Source: Cryptomeria japonica (taxonomy: Eukaryota > Streptophyta > Pinopsida > Cupressales > Cupressaceae). Taken from it: 64,000 bases of DNA. The stretch lies in assembly GCF_030272615.1 (NCBI RefSeq), contig NC_081408.1, positions 62,368,614 to 62,432,613 on the forward strand, in the 5' to 3' direction. Below the pieces are notes generated by a model. That model was given only the letters and a program-made list of their open reading frames with translations. It was not told the origin of the DNA and did not search any database. Each line of letters begins with the position of its first letter. Positions within the stretch are counted from its first letter, which is position 1. Positions 1 to 11,230 of this stretch are shown here, piece by piece. The translations under genes and the position numbers were made by a program.

Positions 1-1
1 T

Positions 2-55
2 TTTGAGTATCTCAAAGATCAGCTTGGAGTCATACCACCACCGGTAGAGACTTAA
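2..55 (+). pseudogene. C-terminal end of Copia polyprotein (RNase H tail)
   Basis: Only 17 residues and a TAA stop are in the window. They match the C-terminal ends of plant Copia RNase H (FEYL..LGVI....VET). The antisense Copia-3 copy ends almost identically at 10672. This is the end of the gag-pol polyprotein. Whether the rest is intact cannot be seen. Confidence 0.85.
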
Positions 56-422
56 ACAGTTGATAATTGTCATCAACCGACAGAATTAAATGGACAAATC
101 TTTTATTCTTGTATTTGATGGGGAAGCTACTTCTTAGGGGGAGTAGTTGGTATATTGAATTGGTTGGTATTTTGTATGAACTTGACTTTTGTGACTTTGG
201 CATTTGATGTCAAAGGGGGAGAGATATCTATGGAAAAACACATTATCCTTTTTGGTGAAAGATTTCAGGGGAGAAATTTTGGAAATCACATTTAAGAAGA
301 AATTGGTATTGTTACTCCCAAGGGGAGGAATGGAGATTGTCGGTTTTTGTATTTGGCATTTCTATTTTGGCACTTTGATGGTTTTTCCATCTTATGTTGC
401 CATCAATGCTAAAGGGGGAGAT
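56..422 (+). other. Copia-1 3' untranslated region with repeated purine tracts and PPT
   Basis: There is no convincing gene here; the 102-codon open frame at 204-512 runs into the LTR and has low-complexity content. Four G-rich purine tracts lie near 150, 215, 317 and 411. The last (410-421, AAAGGGGGAGA) ends two bases before the LTR and is the probable polypurine tract that primes plus-strand synthesis. The others look like older or spare copies. Copia-3 and Copia-4 have the same layout in antisense. Confidence 0.75.
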
Positions 423-1485
423 TGTTGGTATTTTAGTATGGTTTTGTCATTGATGTCAACACTTACTGAATACACCTACTTTGGAGATCCAGCAACATTC
501 ACCGGCAAATAGTAAACTGTGCGACAGTTACTAGTATATGGTTCACCGGCAGGATATATTGTTCACCAGTACCTAGAATGACATGGAAGATACTTCGTAA
601 TGTCGAACACATCATGTGGACACTTTATTTTGAAGTAATAATCATTGGTATATTCATATTTGCATATTTGCTTTTACCAGCAAATAGGTCTAGGTTATCT
701 AGGGTTACATCGGTAGGTTTATCTTTTCCAGATCAGCATGGCACTCTATGGAGATGATTTATTATTGTTGTAAATGCATTAAGATGACATGTTTAATTGG
801 TTATTGCATTATATATTATATTATTTGTAAAATGTTTGGATTGTAATATCTTGTAGAGCTGACCTACTAAAAGTGGTCTTAGGGTATGGTATAAATGTAA
901 GACCTTATTTGTAAGATCAAGTGTGGAATGCAAAAAAGAATTGAGTGAAGGTATATGTGAGATCAAGCAGAGGTATACATGAAGACATCATTTGAAGTTG
1001 AAGTTAGGTTTTTGTAGAAGCATATCAACATTACAACGGTACTGAATCCAGCATATGAAGATGCTATTTTTTGTAGTACATTCTTATGGGATTTAACCAT
1101 CCAATTGTAGTCAGTGTGACTTCCATTTGTGATAGAGCAGTGAGCTCTAGGTTGTTGGCCTTTCTGCATGTGCAGACCCCTCTTGTACACTTACTATCTA
1201 TAGTAGTATCATCTGATTGTGGGTAAGCTTTCCCACCATGGTTTTTCCCCTTACAAGGTTTCCACATACAAATATTGGTGTCATGTGTTGTGGATGACTT
1301 TATGTTTATATTTTATGCATTAATCCTTGCCAGTATAGCAATTTATTGTTAACACTGTCTACCAACATACTTAACTGGTTTACCGGTATTAAGCATTAAG
1401 TTGGTTAATAAGTTTTTGGTTTGAATTTATTAGACAACTGATTCACCCCCCGCCCCCCCCTCTTAGTTGTCTCTGAGACCTAACA
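423..1485 (+). repeat. Copia-1 3' LTR
   Basis: Starts TGTTGG directly after the PPT and ends CCTAACA, giving TG...CA ends and 1,063 bp. It has a TATA-like box at 890-896 (TATAAAT). At about 1225-1268 is a block conserved in all Copia LTRs here (TTTCCCACCATGG followed by GGTTTCCACAT), and near the end a C-rich run followed by CTCTTAGTTGTC. Confidence 0.88.
890..896 (+). promoter_or_regulatory. TATA box of Copia-1 LTR
   Basis: TATAAAT lies in the same LTR position as TATATATA at 4693-4700 in Copia-2 and an antisense TATATA at about 9809-9815 in Copia-3. The conserved position across three LTRs supports a core promoter at the U3/R border. Confidence 0.55.
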
Positions 1486-1516
1486 TAACTACCTTGTATA
1501 ATTTCAGAATATTAAT

Positions 1517-2027
1517 TGTTACAAGTCTCAAAAATTTGTATCTTCACTAACACAAAGGCAAAGAGATCCAATGAGATGCAACCTCTTATTTTAGCAATCT
1601 ACAAAAATATGAAAACATCTTACCCCATTAAATTTCTTATTGTTCTTCTTTTTTTGAAGAAAATTTTTATTTCTAAAGTTATGTAAGAAATCTCCAAAAA
1701 TATTATCCTCATAAATACAAAGGCAAAGAGATCCAATGAGATGCAAACACTTTTTTGAGCAATCTACCAAATTTTGGAAATACCTTATCACATTAATTTT
1801 CTTTTTTTTTTCTTCATTTTTTGAAGCACATATTTATCTCCATAGTTCTGTAAGAAATTTTCAGAAATCTTATTTCCACAAAGACAAAACCAAAGGGACC
1901 CAGTGGGATACAAACAGTTTTACAAATCTCCAAAAATCAAGAAACATCTTAGCCCATTAATTTTCTTAATTTTCTTCTTTTTCTTCTTTTTCTAAAGCAA
2001 ATATATATTTCTATAATTCTGTTAGGA
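1517..2027. repeat. Tandem repeat, three ~165-bp units
   Basis: A landmark (ACAAAGGCAAAGAGATCCAA or a close variant) occurs at 1552, 1717 and 1884, giving periods of 165 and 167 bp. Each unit ends with a pyrimidine-rich TTCTTCTTTTT block and a (G)TAAGAAAT motif. Units 1 and 2 are most alike; unit 3 has more substitutions. Confidence 0.8.
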
Positions 2028-2972
2028 ATGATGAATAATTGGGAGAATTGTTGTGCATAATGACCATTTCTCATGGTGGTGTTCCCCCTAACATTCACCA
2101 AGTTCTCCTCCCTAAAATGTCCACCATTATTTTGGACAAGGAGCCAAACTATACCAAAAAGAAGTAAATTTTATTTAAGCTCTATGGATTTAAACACTTT
2201 AAAAATAGTGTTTTGAAACACAATAGATGTAATTATTTTGTTATCACTTCTTGATTGCATGCTATCTTATGATTTCTTTCATCTATTGTTGTGTTGTTAA
2301 CTGATTGTTAATCTTTTGTTTGATTTAATTAAAAATTTGTAATCATAGATTATTGATTGATATTTTAACCATGGAATCTTATCTTATAATTATTCTCTTG
2401 TAGCTGGGAAACCTATGGGCTGATCTATATGTACCTTTTGTTTGTGAGCTTGTAGATTGTTAGAGAAAATTGTCTCTAAATTTGTATAGCTTTGTAATGA
2501 CTGAAATGGAGAATAGTGTAAATCTAACTTGTTGTGTGTATGAAAAATATCAGTAAGAGGAACTTCTCATAGGAAGCTTGATTGATTTGCAATAGAATAG
2601 CTAGACTTTAAAATTTAAAGGATATGTGTTAATATGTAGAAATTTGGTTTTCTTCCATTTATGAACTTGAAGGTCTATTACTAAGTTTGGGGATTAGATT
2701 ATATTATCCTATTGATATTTAAATTTCCTCTTCATTTTATTGTGTAAATATTTTCTATTCTAATAAAACTAAATTAATAATACTTATTATTAAATAGTCA
2801 CTGACAATAAATAATATAATAATCATTAGGAATAATAAGAGATTTCATTAATAATAATTATTACAATAAATAATTATCATATCGTTATTATTATGATATA
2901 GATTGATCATTACATGTATAATTATATATGATACTAGTTATCATAATTAGTATTATTTTAATTTTAGTTAAC

Positions 2973-3236
2973 AATAATAATTATATAGCTATTATAGTCT
3001 AAGGGATTCAGTTTAACTAGTTAAAACACTGGGCTCTCACTATGGAGACCCAAGTTCAATTCCCAATAAGGACATCTAAAACGGAATTCTAAGTTGTGAC
3101 TCTTGGCCTTCCATGGGATGGGGAAGGTCTTGGGTCAATCTAATCAAGTATAATAATAATAATAACAATTCAAAATATTGCGGCTTCGGCCTATTACCTA
3201 TAAAAAAATAATAATAATAATTATATAGCTATTATA
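2973..3236 (+). repeat. 24-bp target-site duplication pair flanking the SINE
   Basis: The 24 bases at 2973-2996 recur exactly at 3213-3236. The core reads ATTATATAGCTATTATA. A direct repeat of this length on both sides of a tRNA-like body with an A-rich tail is the signature of target-primed (LINE-assisted) insertion. The left part is AT-rich, so the true duplication may be a few bases shorter. Confidence 0.85.
2997..3212 (+). mobile_element. tRNA-derived SINE
   Basis: The 216-bp body begins with a tRNA-like head. An A-box-like stretch is followed by ACACTGGGCTCTCAC, and a B-box-like AGTTCAATTCC sits about 40 bases downstream (consensus GGTTCGANTCC). The body ends in A-rich and ATA repeats. 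Near the 3' end is a short hairpin, GGC-TTCG-GCC (3182-3191), with a UUCG tetraloop. It is flanked by 20-24 bp direct repeats. The head is too diverged to name the parent tRNA, and the family is not identified. It codes for no protein and would depend on LINE reverse transcriptase. Confidence 0.85.
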
Positions 3237-4138
3237 ATTATAATTCATTTTAATTAATGACTAAAAATTATTATACATAGAACTTTAATTCTAATTTGAA
3301 ACACTCTATTTTTAGAAAAACCTCTACCATTCATACTTAGATTTTGTCACATTAGAAATCATTATTGTTACAATGTTGTTTGACTAATTTACTAAGGAAA
3401 AGCATTTTATGGGTTAACATTTAAATATGGATGCTTCAAGGCTAATTTTTCCTCAATACTATTTGTTAAGAAGATTTACTATATTATTAAATATTTTTAC
3501 TACAATTGTAATTATAATTATATAGTTTTAGTTTGTTTGTTTTGCTTAATAAAAGGCTAAAGCCAAAATATATTAAAATAAGATAAAGATTAAAAAACAA
3601 TAGATTTAAAAGTATCAGAGAAATAAGATATGAAAATTGTAGAGAAACCATACCTCGAAAGACCAAAAACTACCTCGACAATAGGGGTTTATAATGCTTA
3701 CTGAGAATATTAGCAAACCAAGGTTTCAAGAATCCACAAAGAAAAATATCCTTGAGGAGAATATATAAGTCCTATTTAAAATCAGAACAAAATGACTGTC
3801 TAAAACATACTATGAAAAGTCTAAAATAAAATCATAGAAATGAGAGGATTTTGAATTCATATGAAAGAAAGACAAGGACACCTTGGAACTTCCTAATCCA
3901 CAACATCATGATTAGGGGAAGAAAGATGAACTTGTCTAGAACTTGACCCAAGAAGGAAGCATGTTGTTCCAATTATAGAAAATTCATCCATTTCCTACTC
4001 CAAATCACCTTATTCCTCCCTCAATCTTAATACCACTTCATTATTAGCCTTCAAATATTCCATGTATTTATAATCAAGAATCCAATGCTCTAATTTGTTG
4101 ACATTATAACTATTGGCCATTTGGTGGAATTCATTATG

Positions 4139-5296
4139 TGTTGCATTGATGTTTTGTCATTGATGCCAACACTAGTTGTTTGGATGCGTTATCGACACCC
4201 TTCTGGTCCTAGTAGGTTGACTAGTTTCTGGTTGATTTGGATTCGGCATGATTCGGTAGGCTCCAGTATGATTTGGTGATAGAATTGGCTTGGTTTTGGT
4301 ATGGTGATCAGATTCTATCCTACTTACTTGGAAGCTTGGCTTCTGATTCCGATGAGGGTTTCACCGACAGAGCTTTTTGATGAAGATCTTTGTTGAATTG
4401 CAAAAGTGGTGTTGATGCAACTTATGGTGGAGTTTCAAGATGTTGTTGGTGATCATGTTTGAGACTTGGCAGATGGAGATCATTGCTGAAACATATGGAC
4501 CTATATTGAGTCCTGGTTGATCTAGGTTATGGACCGACTTTAATGTAACGTGTGGATTTGACCTCTCGATGTATTTCCAGAATGTCTTATGTGTTGCATA
4601 TTATTTGTTTGGTCTAAGACCGACATGGTTGGTAATTATGTAATTAGTTTATTGTCTAGTGGCCAACCTAATTGTTTATGGTCGAGGGTTTGTATATATA
4701 GATGTAAGATCGCATTGAAGATCATCATGGTTAGGAAAAAGGTCATGGTCAAGGAATGCAATGTGCGAATAATGTAATATCATTCAGGTAGAGGATTTGG
4801 TTGATCATTGGAGATCGAATTGGGTTTATGTAAGAGGATTTAGTCTTCCGATATTGAGCTTAACCACAACTGTACTCAAGCTTAGGAGATGCTATCTTTT
4901 GCAGTTCAACACTTCTCCAAATTATAGTCTGGATTTATATGTAGTTAGTGAGCCCTATTTTGTGATGAGTAGTGCACTCTAGGATGTTGGCCTTCCTACA
5001 AGTCCAGGCCCCTCAATTGTATTTCACATACTTACTGCAAAAGTATTATCTAACTATGGGTAGGATTCCCACCATGGCTTTTCCCTTTACTGGGTTTTCC
5101 ACATATAAATCTTGGTGTTATGTGGATGGCTTTTATTTTGTGATTATTGTTTATGCTTAATGGGTTTAACTTCTATTTTGGCATTAATGTTTTGGGTTTT
5201 GGTATTAAAGTTTAAATTACTAATGGTTCTGATAATCTGTGACAACTGATTCACCCCCCCTCTCAATTCTCATCTGGTTATTTTAACTGTCTAACA
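4139..5296 (+). repeat. Copia-2 5' LTR
   Basis: Runs from TGTTGC to CTAACA, 1,158 bp, and is followed at once by the primer-binding site. It carries TATATATA at 4693-4700 and the conserved block TCCCACCATGG with GGTTTTCCACAT near 5066-5105. It is clearly more diverged from the Copia-1 and Copia-3 LTRs than those are from each other. The left end could be two bases earlier (TGTGTTGC). Confidence 0.82.
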
Positions 5297-5298
5297 AT

Positions 5299-5310
5299 TG
5301 GTATTAAAGA
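5299..5310 (+). other. Copia-2 primer-binding site
   Basis: TGGTATTAAAGA lies two bases after the LTR. It matches the usual plant Copia site complementary to initiator methionine tRNA (TGGTATCAGAGC) except at three positions, two of them C/G to T/A type changes. Confidence 0.75.
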
Positions 5311-5354
5311 TTTGGTCCTCTCTGCAGAAAGCTTAATTGCTTGAGGAAGATCCT

Positions 5355-6343
5355 ATGGCAACTAACAGTTCAATTTCATCCAGTCCTTCTAGACCTATCT
5401 TTAGGAGGGATATTCTAAGGCTTGATGGAACAAATTACATAGTATAGAAGATTTAGATGGAGACTCATCTCAGATCTTTTGGCAAGGAGATTAGGGAGAT
5501 CACACAAAAAGGTGTCACACCTTATAATTCAGGATTTGGTAATCCTCCTCTGGAAAACCTAGACAAGGATCTTGAGAATGATTGTAGAGAAAGAGAAGCC
5601 CTCTTGTGTGCACTTTCTGATCAGAAAATAATGGGATTAATCGACAAATCATCTGGAAAAGCTACATGGGATAAGTTGGAGACTCTTAATGAAGGACACC
5701 CTACAATGAAGATTGCTAAACTTGATAGTTACCAGTTGAGATATGAAAACCTGAAGATGGAAGAAGATGAAAGAATTATTGCATTCATGGAAAGGGTAAA
5801 TGAGATTGTTATGAGAATTCAGTGTTGTGGTGGAACTCTGAGCAAAGATGAAATTGTTTCTAAAGTGTTGAGAGCCTTACCACCAGCTTACAAAATGAAA
5901 GCTACTACTATTAATGAGTTGAGAACAATGGCTAATACATTTTTCAATGGAGATACTTTGGTTGCGAAACTGTCTTCTTTTGAGCTTGAAGAATTTGGAC
6001 CTTCTGGAGCTATGAAGGCTGAACCTTCTTTTCATGCATCTACATCTACAATCGGTAAGAATGCAAGACTAGAAAGCTTTGTATCCAAAGGAATTAGAAG
6101 ATATGAAGAGAGATGATGATGAGTTTGAGCATCTTGAAGCACTATTTTCTAGAAGAGTACCTAAAGGACCGGTGGGAAGTAAGTATGAATGAAAAGCACA
6201 TTTTAAATGTTTTGCATGTAATAAGATTGGTAATTTTACATCTATATATCTTGAAAGGAATTCAAGATTTGAAGAAAGAGATAGAAGATTATTTAATCCT
6301 AACCCTAGATATCAAAACAAGTACAAATACAAGAAAAACATAG
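5355..6343 (+). pseudogene. Copia-2 gag (capsid/nucleocapsid), broken
   Basis: Gag packages element RNA into virus-like particles. The chosen ATG (5355) follows the PBS by 45 bases and opens an N-terminus of the usual Copia type (LDGTNY near residue 27). Two TAG stops follow near 5443 and 5455 at positions where Copia gag normally has tryptophan. The long open part (5457-6116) holds the UBN2/retrotran_gag region with LRYENLKM and KVLRALP. A frameshift lies near 6113. A zinc knuckle follows at about 6205-6260 but is damaged: CxxC is present, while the His and last Cys are not. The element cannot make a working Gag. Confidence 0.85.
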
Positions 6344-6360
6344 ACAAATCATGCTACATA

Positions 6361-6663
6361 GTGGATGACGAAGGCATTACTGATTCTGATGATGAATCGA
6401 CAAAAGACTATGCTAGTGGTTTCAGCAATGGGGAGGAATGGGTGTTCCTGGCTATCAAGGAAGATGATCCAGCACTAGAAGAGAATGTACCTAAAGAGAA
6501 GGCACTTGCTGCTAAAATTGAAGACAAAGATGAATGGGTAATTGATAGGAGTTGTTCATATCATATGATTGGGGATAAAGGGAATTTTTTATCTTTGCAA
6601 GAATTTGATGGTGGTCTAGTTAGATTTGGAGATGAGAAAGAATGTATGATCAAAGGAAAATGA
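6361..6663 (+). pseudogene. Copia-2 aspartic protease region, broken
   Basis: An acidic linker (DDEGITDSDDES) is followed by EWVIDRSCSYHM near residue 58. In Copia proteases this site reads D-S-G, so the catalytic triad is changed to D-R-S and activity is not expected. The frame stops at 6661, where the polyprotein should continue into integrase. Confidence 0.8.
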
Positions 6664-7729
6664 ACCATATCATTGGATGGTAAGAACAATACTAGAAATG
6701 TTTATTATGTTGAAGTTTTAAGGTATAATATTTTGAGTGTAGGACAATTGGTAGATAGGGTATTTCAATTATAGTTCAAAGATGAAAAATGCAAAATCTT
6801 TACCAGATCAAGTTTGGAGATTGCAACTGATACATAGACCAAAGGTAATATATTTCATTTGAATTCTAGTGAGAAGACATGTTTGATTGTACATAGATTG
6901 ATGAGAGTTGGCTATGGCATTAAAGGCTATGTCTTGTGAATTTTGATTCATTATGAAGATCAGTTCAACTAAGGTAGTTAGAGATATACCTAAGATTATG
7001 AGGCCCTATAATCCTATATGTAAATAATTTCAAATGGGTAAACATGTCAGAACCTCTTTTAGGATTATATGAGATAAATCAAATGATGTTCTTGATCTTA
7101 TTCATACTAATTTATGTCACCCTACTAGAGTTAAAAATTTTCAAAATGATAGATATTTCATGCTAATCATCGATGCTTATTCTAGAATGATGTGGGTTAC
7201 TTTTCTGAAAGAAAAATCCGAAGCATTTGAAAAGTTTAAAATCTTTAAGGCTAAAGTGGAAACCAAGACAAGATTGAAGATTAAATGTTTGAGGTTAGAT
7301 CATGGTGGAGAATTCACATCCAGTGAGTTTAATAACTTTTGTGAGAAGCATGCTATAAGAAGACAATTTTCTTCTCCCTAGACACCTCAGCAGAATGGAG
7401 CTGTGGAAAGGAAGAACAAAACTATCTTTGATGCTGCTAGAACAATGATGATGGAAGCGAGTCTACCTCATATCTACTAGAGAGAAGTAGTGAGCACAAT
7501 GATTTATACATTTAATAGAGTGCATATTAAAGGAGAAACTGATAAGACACCTTATGAATTATGGTTTGGCAATACACCTACACTTAAGTATTTCATAATT
7601 TTGGATAGTAAATATTATATCGGAAGAGATGATATCATTGGGAAATTTGATCCTAGATGTGATGAAGGCATATTTCTTGGTTATCCTAATGAAAGAAAAG
7701 CATATAGATGTTATAACAAGAAATTTTAG
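6664..7729 (+). pseudogene. Copia-2 integrase, broken
   Basis: Integrase inserts the cDNA into the genome. The N-terminal zinc-binding part (about 6880-7060) is visible only across several stops and frame changes. The catalytic core is clearer: first Asp in LIIDAYSRMMWV (from 7160), second Asp in RLDHGGEFTS (about 7295-7325), and Glu in GAVERKNKTI (about 7397). All three acidic residues survive, but a TAG at 7379 and another near 7479 split the domain. The C-terminal part has the Copia motif GIFLGY (about 7665). Confidence 0.85.
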
Positions 7730-7735
7730 AGAATT

Positions 7736-8760
7736 GTGGAGAGTGCTAATGTCAAAGTAGATGAGATGAACATAAGTCAAATCATAGTTTATGAGAAGCA
7801 ATCGGCAATGGAAATGATTATATCTAAACTGGTAGCACTTTTACCGGAACAAAGTGTTGAACTAATTACTTTGGTAGTATCAGAGAATTCTACAGTAACT
7901 AAAGAACAGGGAAGAGGAGCAAAGAGTCAAAAAACTCGTAGGTATGTGAGATTGAATCATTTAGAAGATTGGATCATTGGGGATAAAAGCAATGGAGTGA
8001 TGACAAGAAGAAGACTAAAAACTAATGAAGTATGTTTAATTTCACAAGTTGAATCGATATCGATAATTGAGGCATGTAAAGATGAATATTGGATGAAATC
8101 TATGGAAGAAGAATTAGATCAAATTGAGAAAAATAACACATGGACCTTGGTTCCCTGACCTAAAAATAAATATGTTATTGGAACTAAATGAGGTTTTAGG
8201 AATAAATTGAATGAGGATGGTCAAGTTATAAGGAATAAAGCTAGATTGGTTTGTAAAGGATATTCTCAGAAAGAAGGAATTGATTATGGAGAGACTTTTG
8301 CACCGCTAGTTAGGATTGAAGCTGTAAGATTATTTATTGCCTATGCTGCTTATAAAAACTACAAGGTTTATCAGATGGATGTTAAATGTGCATTTTGGAA
8401 TGAGGATCTTGATGAGGAAGTTTATGTTGAGAAACTTTATGGTTTTTCACTATCAGATGTTACAAACATGGTTTGCAGGTTAAGGAAAGTTTTATATGGA
8501 TTGAAACAAGCACCTAGAGCTTGGTATGCAAGATTGGATAAATATATTTTGAAGCTTGGTTTTACTAAAGGCAGTGCTGACAGTAATTTATATTATAAAA
8601 TCACTAATGATGATATACTAATTATTGAAGTATTTGTTGATGAGATTGTTTTTGGAGGTGAAGATAAGCTATGCAAAGAATTTTCTAAGAATATGGAGAA
8701 AGAATTTGAGATGTCTATGATTGGTGAGATGAAATTTTTCTTAGGTTTGCAGATTACTTA
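7736..8760 (+). pseudogene. Copia-2 reverse transcriptase, broken
   Basis: The domain begins with the spacer and NNTWTLVP (near 8135), continues through [26 protein letters not shown] and YGLKQAPRAWY, and reaches the catalytic loop at about 8630-8660. There the usual YVDD reads FVDE, so the second catalytic Asp is replaced by Glu. A stop at 8156-8158 and a TAG at 8759-8761 interrupt the frame. The order after integrase confirms Ty1/Copia. Confidence 0.9.
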
Positions 8761-9225
8761 GACTGGCAAATGTATTTTCATCTATCAAACTAAATATGCT
8801 AAGGAATTGTTGAAGAAATTTGGTATAGAATATTCTAAACTCATAAGTACTTGTATTGTTACAAGTGACAAATTGACAAGAAAAGATGTTTCTACACCAG
8901 TAAATTCTACAAGATACAAATCTATGATTGGAGGTCTTTTTTATTAGACTTAGACTAGGCCTGACATTATGAATGATGTTTGTATTGTTTAAAGATTTCA
9001 AAGTGATCCTAGAGAGAATCATGAGATTGTGGTGAAAAGGATTTTTAGATACTTACAAGGTACATCAAAATATGGTTTGTGGTACCTTAAGGATGATAAA
9101 TTTACTTTATGTGCATTTACAAATGTTGATTGGGATGGGGATGTTGATGACCAGAAAAGTACTTCTGGTGGAGATTTCTTTCTTGGAAAGAAGTCAGTTT
9201 CATGGATCGGCAAGAAACAGTCATG
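8761..9225 (+). pseudogene. Copia-2 RT thumb and RNase H, truncated by Copia-3
   Basis: The region between RT and RNase H is full of stops (8761-9028). Then comes the RNase H start IFRYLQGTSKYGLWY and SWIGKKQSCV. The sequence ends at the TG of the Copia-3 LTR, directly after the Ser-Cys motif, so the active-site half is missing here. Confidence 0.88.
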
Positions 9226-10283
9226 TGTTAGGACTCGGAGGCAACTAAGAGGGGGGGTGAATTAGTTGTCTATTAATTTCAACCCAAATATAACTTAATC
9301 AAACTTGATGCATAATTTCGATAACAAAACTTAATGCCCGTTGACAATTTAACAATGAGTAACAGTACCAGTAAAGTTTAATGCAAGAAACAAAAAGACA
9401 AATAACATCCACAATACATAACATAGATATTTTTATGTGGAAACCCTATAAGGAGAAAAACCACAGTGGGAAACCTTACCCACAATCAAATGATACTACT
9501 GCAGATAGTATGTGTGTACAAATGGGGTCTGCACATGCAGAAAGGCCAACTGCCTAGAGCTCACTGCTCAATCATAAAATGGGAGTCACACTGACTACAA
9601 TTGGATGGTTAAATCCAATGATAATGTACCAGTGCTTAAAATAGCATCTTCATATGTTGGATTCAGTACCAGTTAAGCTCTGATTGTCTTCTTCAAAACC
9701 TTCCTTTAATCTTCAAGTGATGTTTGCGTGTATAGCTCCTCTTATATTCACATATACCTTATTACAATCTCTTTTTCTACCATGTTAATCTCACAAATGA
9801 GATCTTACATATATACTAAAACCTAAGACCAAATGTGTAGGTCATCTCACTAAAAATATTACAATTAAATCAATTACAAATGAATCAATATGGAATGCAT
9901 TATGTTATCTTAATGTATTTGCAATAATAACCAATCAATAAATCATCTCCATAACATGTTGTGTTGATCTGGAGTAGATAATGCTTGCCGGTTCATAGCC
10001 TAGACCTATTTGCCGATAATAGAAAATATGCAAACTCGATTAGACCAATAACCAAAACACCAAAACCAAGTGTCCAAACCATGTCTTCGACATGACCAAG
10101 TAATCTCTAGATTATAATAGATCATCCTCAATGTTGGTGTGTAATATAACTTGTCAATGAACCAAATACCGGTGACTGTGCATAAGTCACTGAACATGCT
10201 GGTGAACATAACCAAAGATATCCAGTGCTAATAAGTCTTGACATCAATGACAAAAATAGTGCAACACATCCATAATACTAACA
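9226..10283 (-). repeat. Copia-3 3' LTR
   Basis: 1,058 bp with TG/CA ends on both strands (plus strand TGTTAGG to ACTAACA). The PPT (GGAGGGGAT on the minus strand) abuts the 10283 end. It is homologous to 423-1485 in reverse orientation. It contains the conserved Copia block at 9430-9480. Left flank TCATG (9221-9225) is the probable target duplication; the partner is outside the window. Confidence 0.88.
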
Positions 10284-10671
10284 ATCCCCTCCTTTGGCAT
10301 TGACGACAACACAAGATGGAAAAACCATCTAAGTGCCAAAGCAGAAATGCCAAAAACCAAAAACCAATAATCTCCCAAAGAGATCAATTTCAAGAAATCA
10401 AAATCAATTTCTAGAAATCAAAATACATAATATTCTCCCCCAATGAATAATCTCTCCTCAAAAGATATTTTGTTCTTCCATAGATATCTCTCCCCCTTTG
10501 ACATCAAATGCCAAAGCAATACAAAAACCAAATATAACCAGTTCATAGAACTAATTACAAATACCAATTGTTATAACCAACTACTTCCCCTGAGAAGTAG
10601 CTCTCCTTTATCAAAGCCCAAAAAATATTTCTCTATTAATTCATGTCGGTCTGATGCCATGCTCCAACTGT
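10284..10671 (-). other. Copia-3 3' untranslated region with purine tracts
   Basis: Pyrimidine tracts on the plus strand (CTCCCCC near 10435, CTCCCCCTTT near 10489, CTTCCCCTGAGAAG near 10585) are the antisense counterparts of the purine tracts in Copia-1. No coding potential is supported. Confidence 0.7.
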
Positions 10672-11230
10672 CTAAGTCTCTACTGGTGAGGGTATAACCC
10701 CGAGCTTCTCTCTGAGATATTCAAAATTTTCCTTAGGCAAAGGCTTAGTAAAAATATCTGCAACCTGCTCTTTAGTATTCACATAAACCAATTTCATTTC
10801 TTTTGCTTCAACATTCTCTTTTAGAAAATTGAATTTGATAGACACATGTTTAGTTTTAGAGTGAAATACCAGATTCTTGGATATATCAATTGCTGTCATA
10901 TTATCATAGTAAATGATTATAGGTTCTTTGCATTTTACCTTTATGTCCTTCAACATTTTCTTAATCCATAATACCTAAGGATAATTAGTTGTTGCTACAA
11001 CATATTCTGATTCTATTGTTGATAATGATGTACAACTCTATTTCTTGCTCAACCATGAAATCAATCTGCTACCAAGAAAGAATACTCCATTGGTGGTGCT
11101 CTCTCTGTCATCTACATCTCCTTCCCAATTAGCATTTTTGTATGCACATAAATCAAAATTTTCATCTGTAGGATACCATAAACCAGGATTTATTGTGCCT
11201 TGTAGATACTGGAAAATCCTTTTCACTATT
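10672..11230 (-). pseudogene. Copia-3 RNase H, broken
   Basis: RNase H degrades the RNA strand of the RNA-DNA hybrid. Reading the minus strand from 11226: IFQYLQGTINPGLWY, GVFFLGSRLISWLSKK, a TAG stop where a Gln codon is usual, then STIESEYV, YYDNMTAIDI and finally KEQVADIFTKPLPKENFEYL before the terminal VET and stop. The acidic active-site residues in SEYV and YDN are visible. At least two stops interrupt it (near 11038 and 10975). Confidence 0.88.

Larger units (their letters stand above)
1..1485 (+). mobile_element. Copia-1, 3' end of a Ty1/Copia retrotransposon
   Basis: Seen: the last residues of a Copia RNase H ORF (2-55), a 3' untranslated region with several purine tracts, then a complete 3' LTR (423-1485). 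The rest of the element lies left of the window. The LTR resembles the reverse complement of 9226-10283, so Copia-1 and Copia-3 belong to one family. The flank after the LTR starts TAACT, the probable target-site duplication, but its partner is outside the window. Confidence 0.9.
1486..4138. other. Non-coding AT-rich interval between Copia elements
   Basis: This 2.65-kb stretch has no supported gene; all open frames are short and of low complexity. It holds a triplicated ~165-bp repeat (1517-2027), a tRNA-derived SINE (2997-3212) and strongly AT-rich DNA (2700-3000, 3215-3640). I recognise nothing in 2035-2970 or 3640-4138. Confidence 0.7.
4139..9225 (+). mobile_element. Copia-2, Ty1/Copia retrotransposon interrupted by Copia-3
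   Basis: Order seen: 5' LTR, primer-binding site, gag, protease, integrase, reverse transcriptase, RNase H. This is the Copia order, with integrase before reverse transcriptase. RNase H stops abruptly at 9225, where the Copia-3 LTR begins, so the 3' end should lie beyond Copia-3 and outside the window. Many in-frame stops and a frameshift show that it is dead. Confidence 0.92.

Noticed and set aside
2997-3070. A functional tRNA gene
   Set aside because: The A- and B-box-like words are present but the acceptor and anticodon stems do not fold, and the segment is the head of a SINE with target duplication and A-rich tail.
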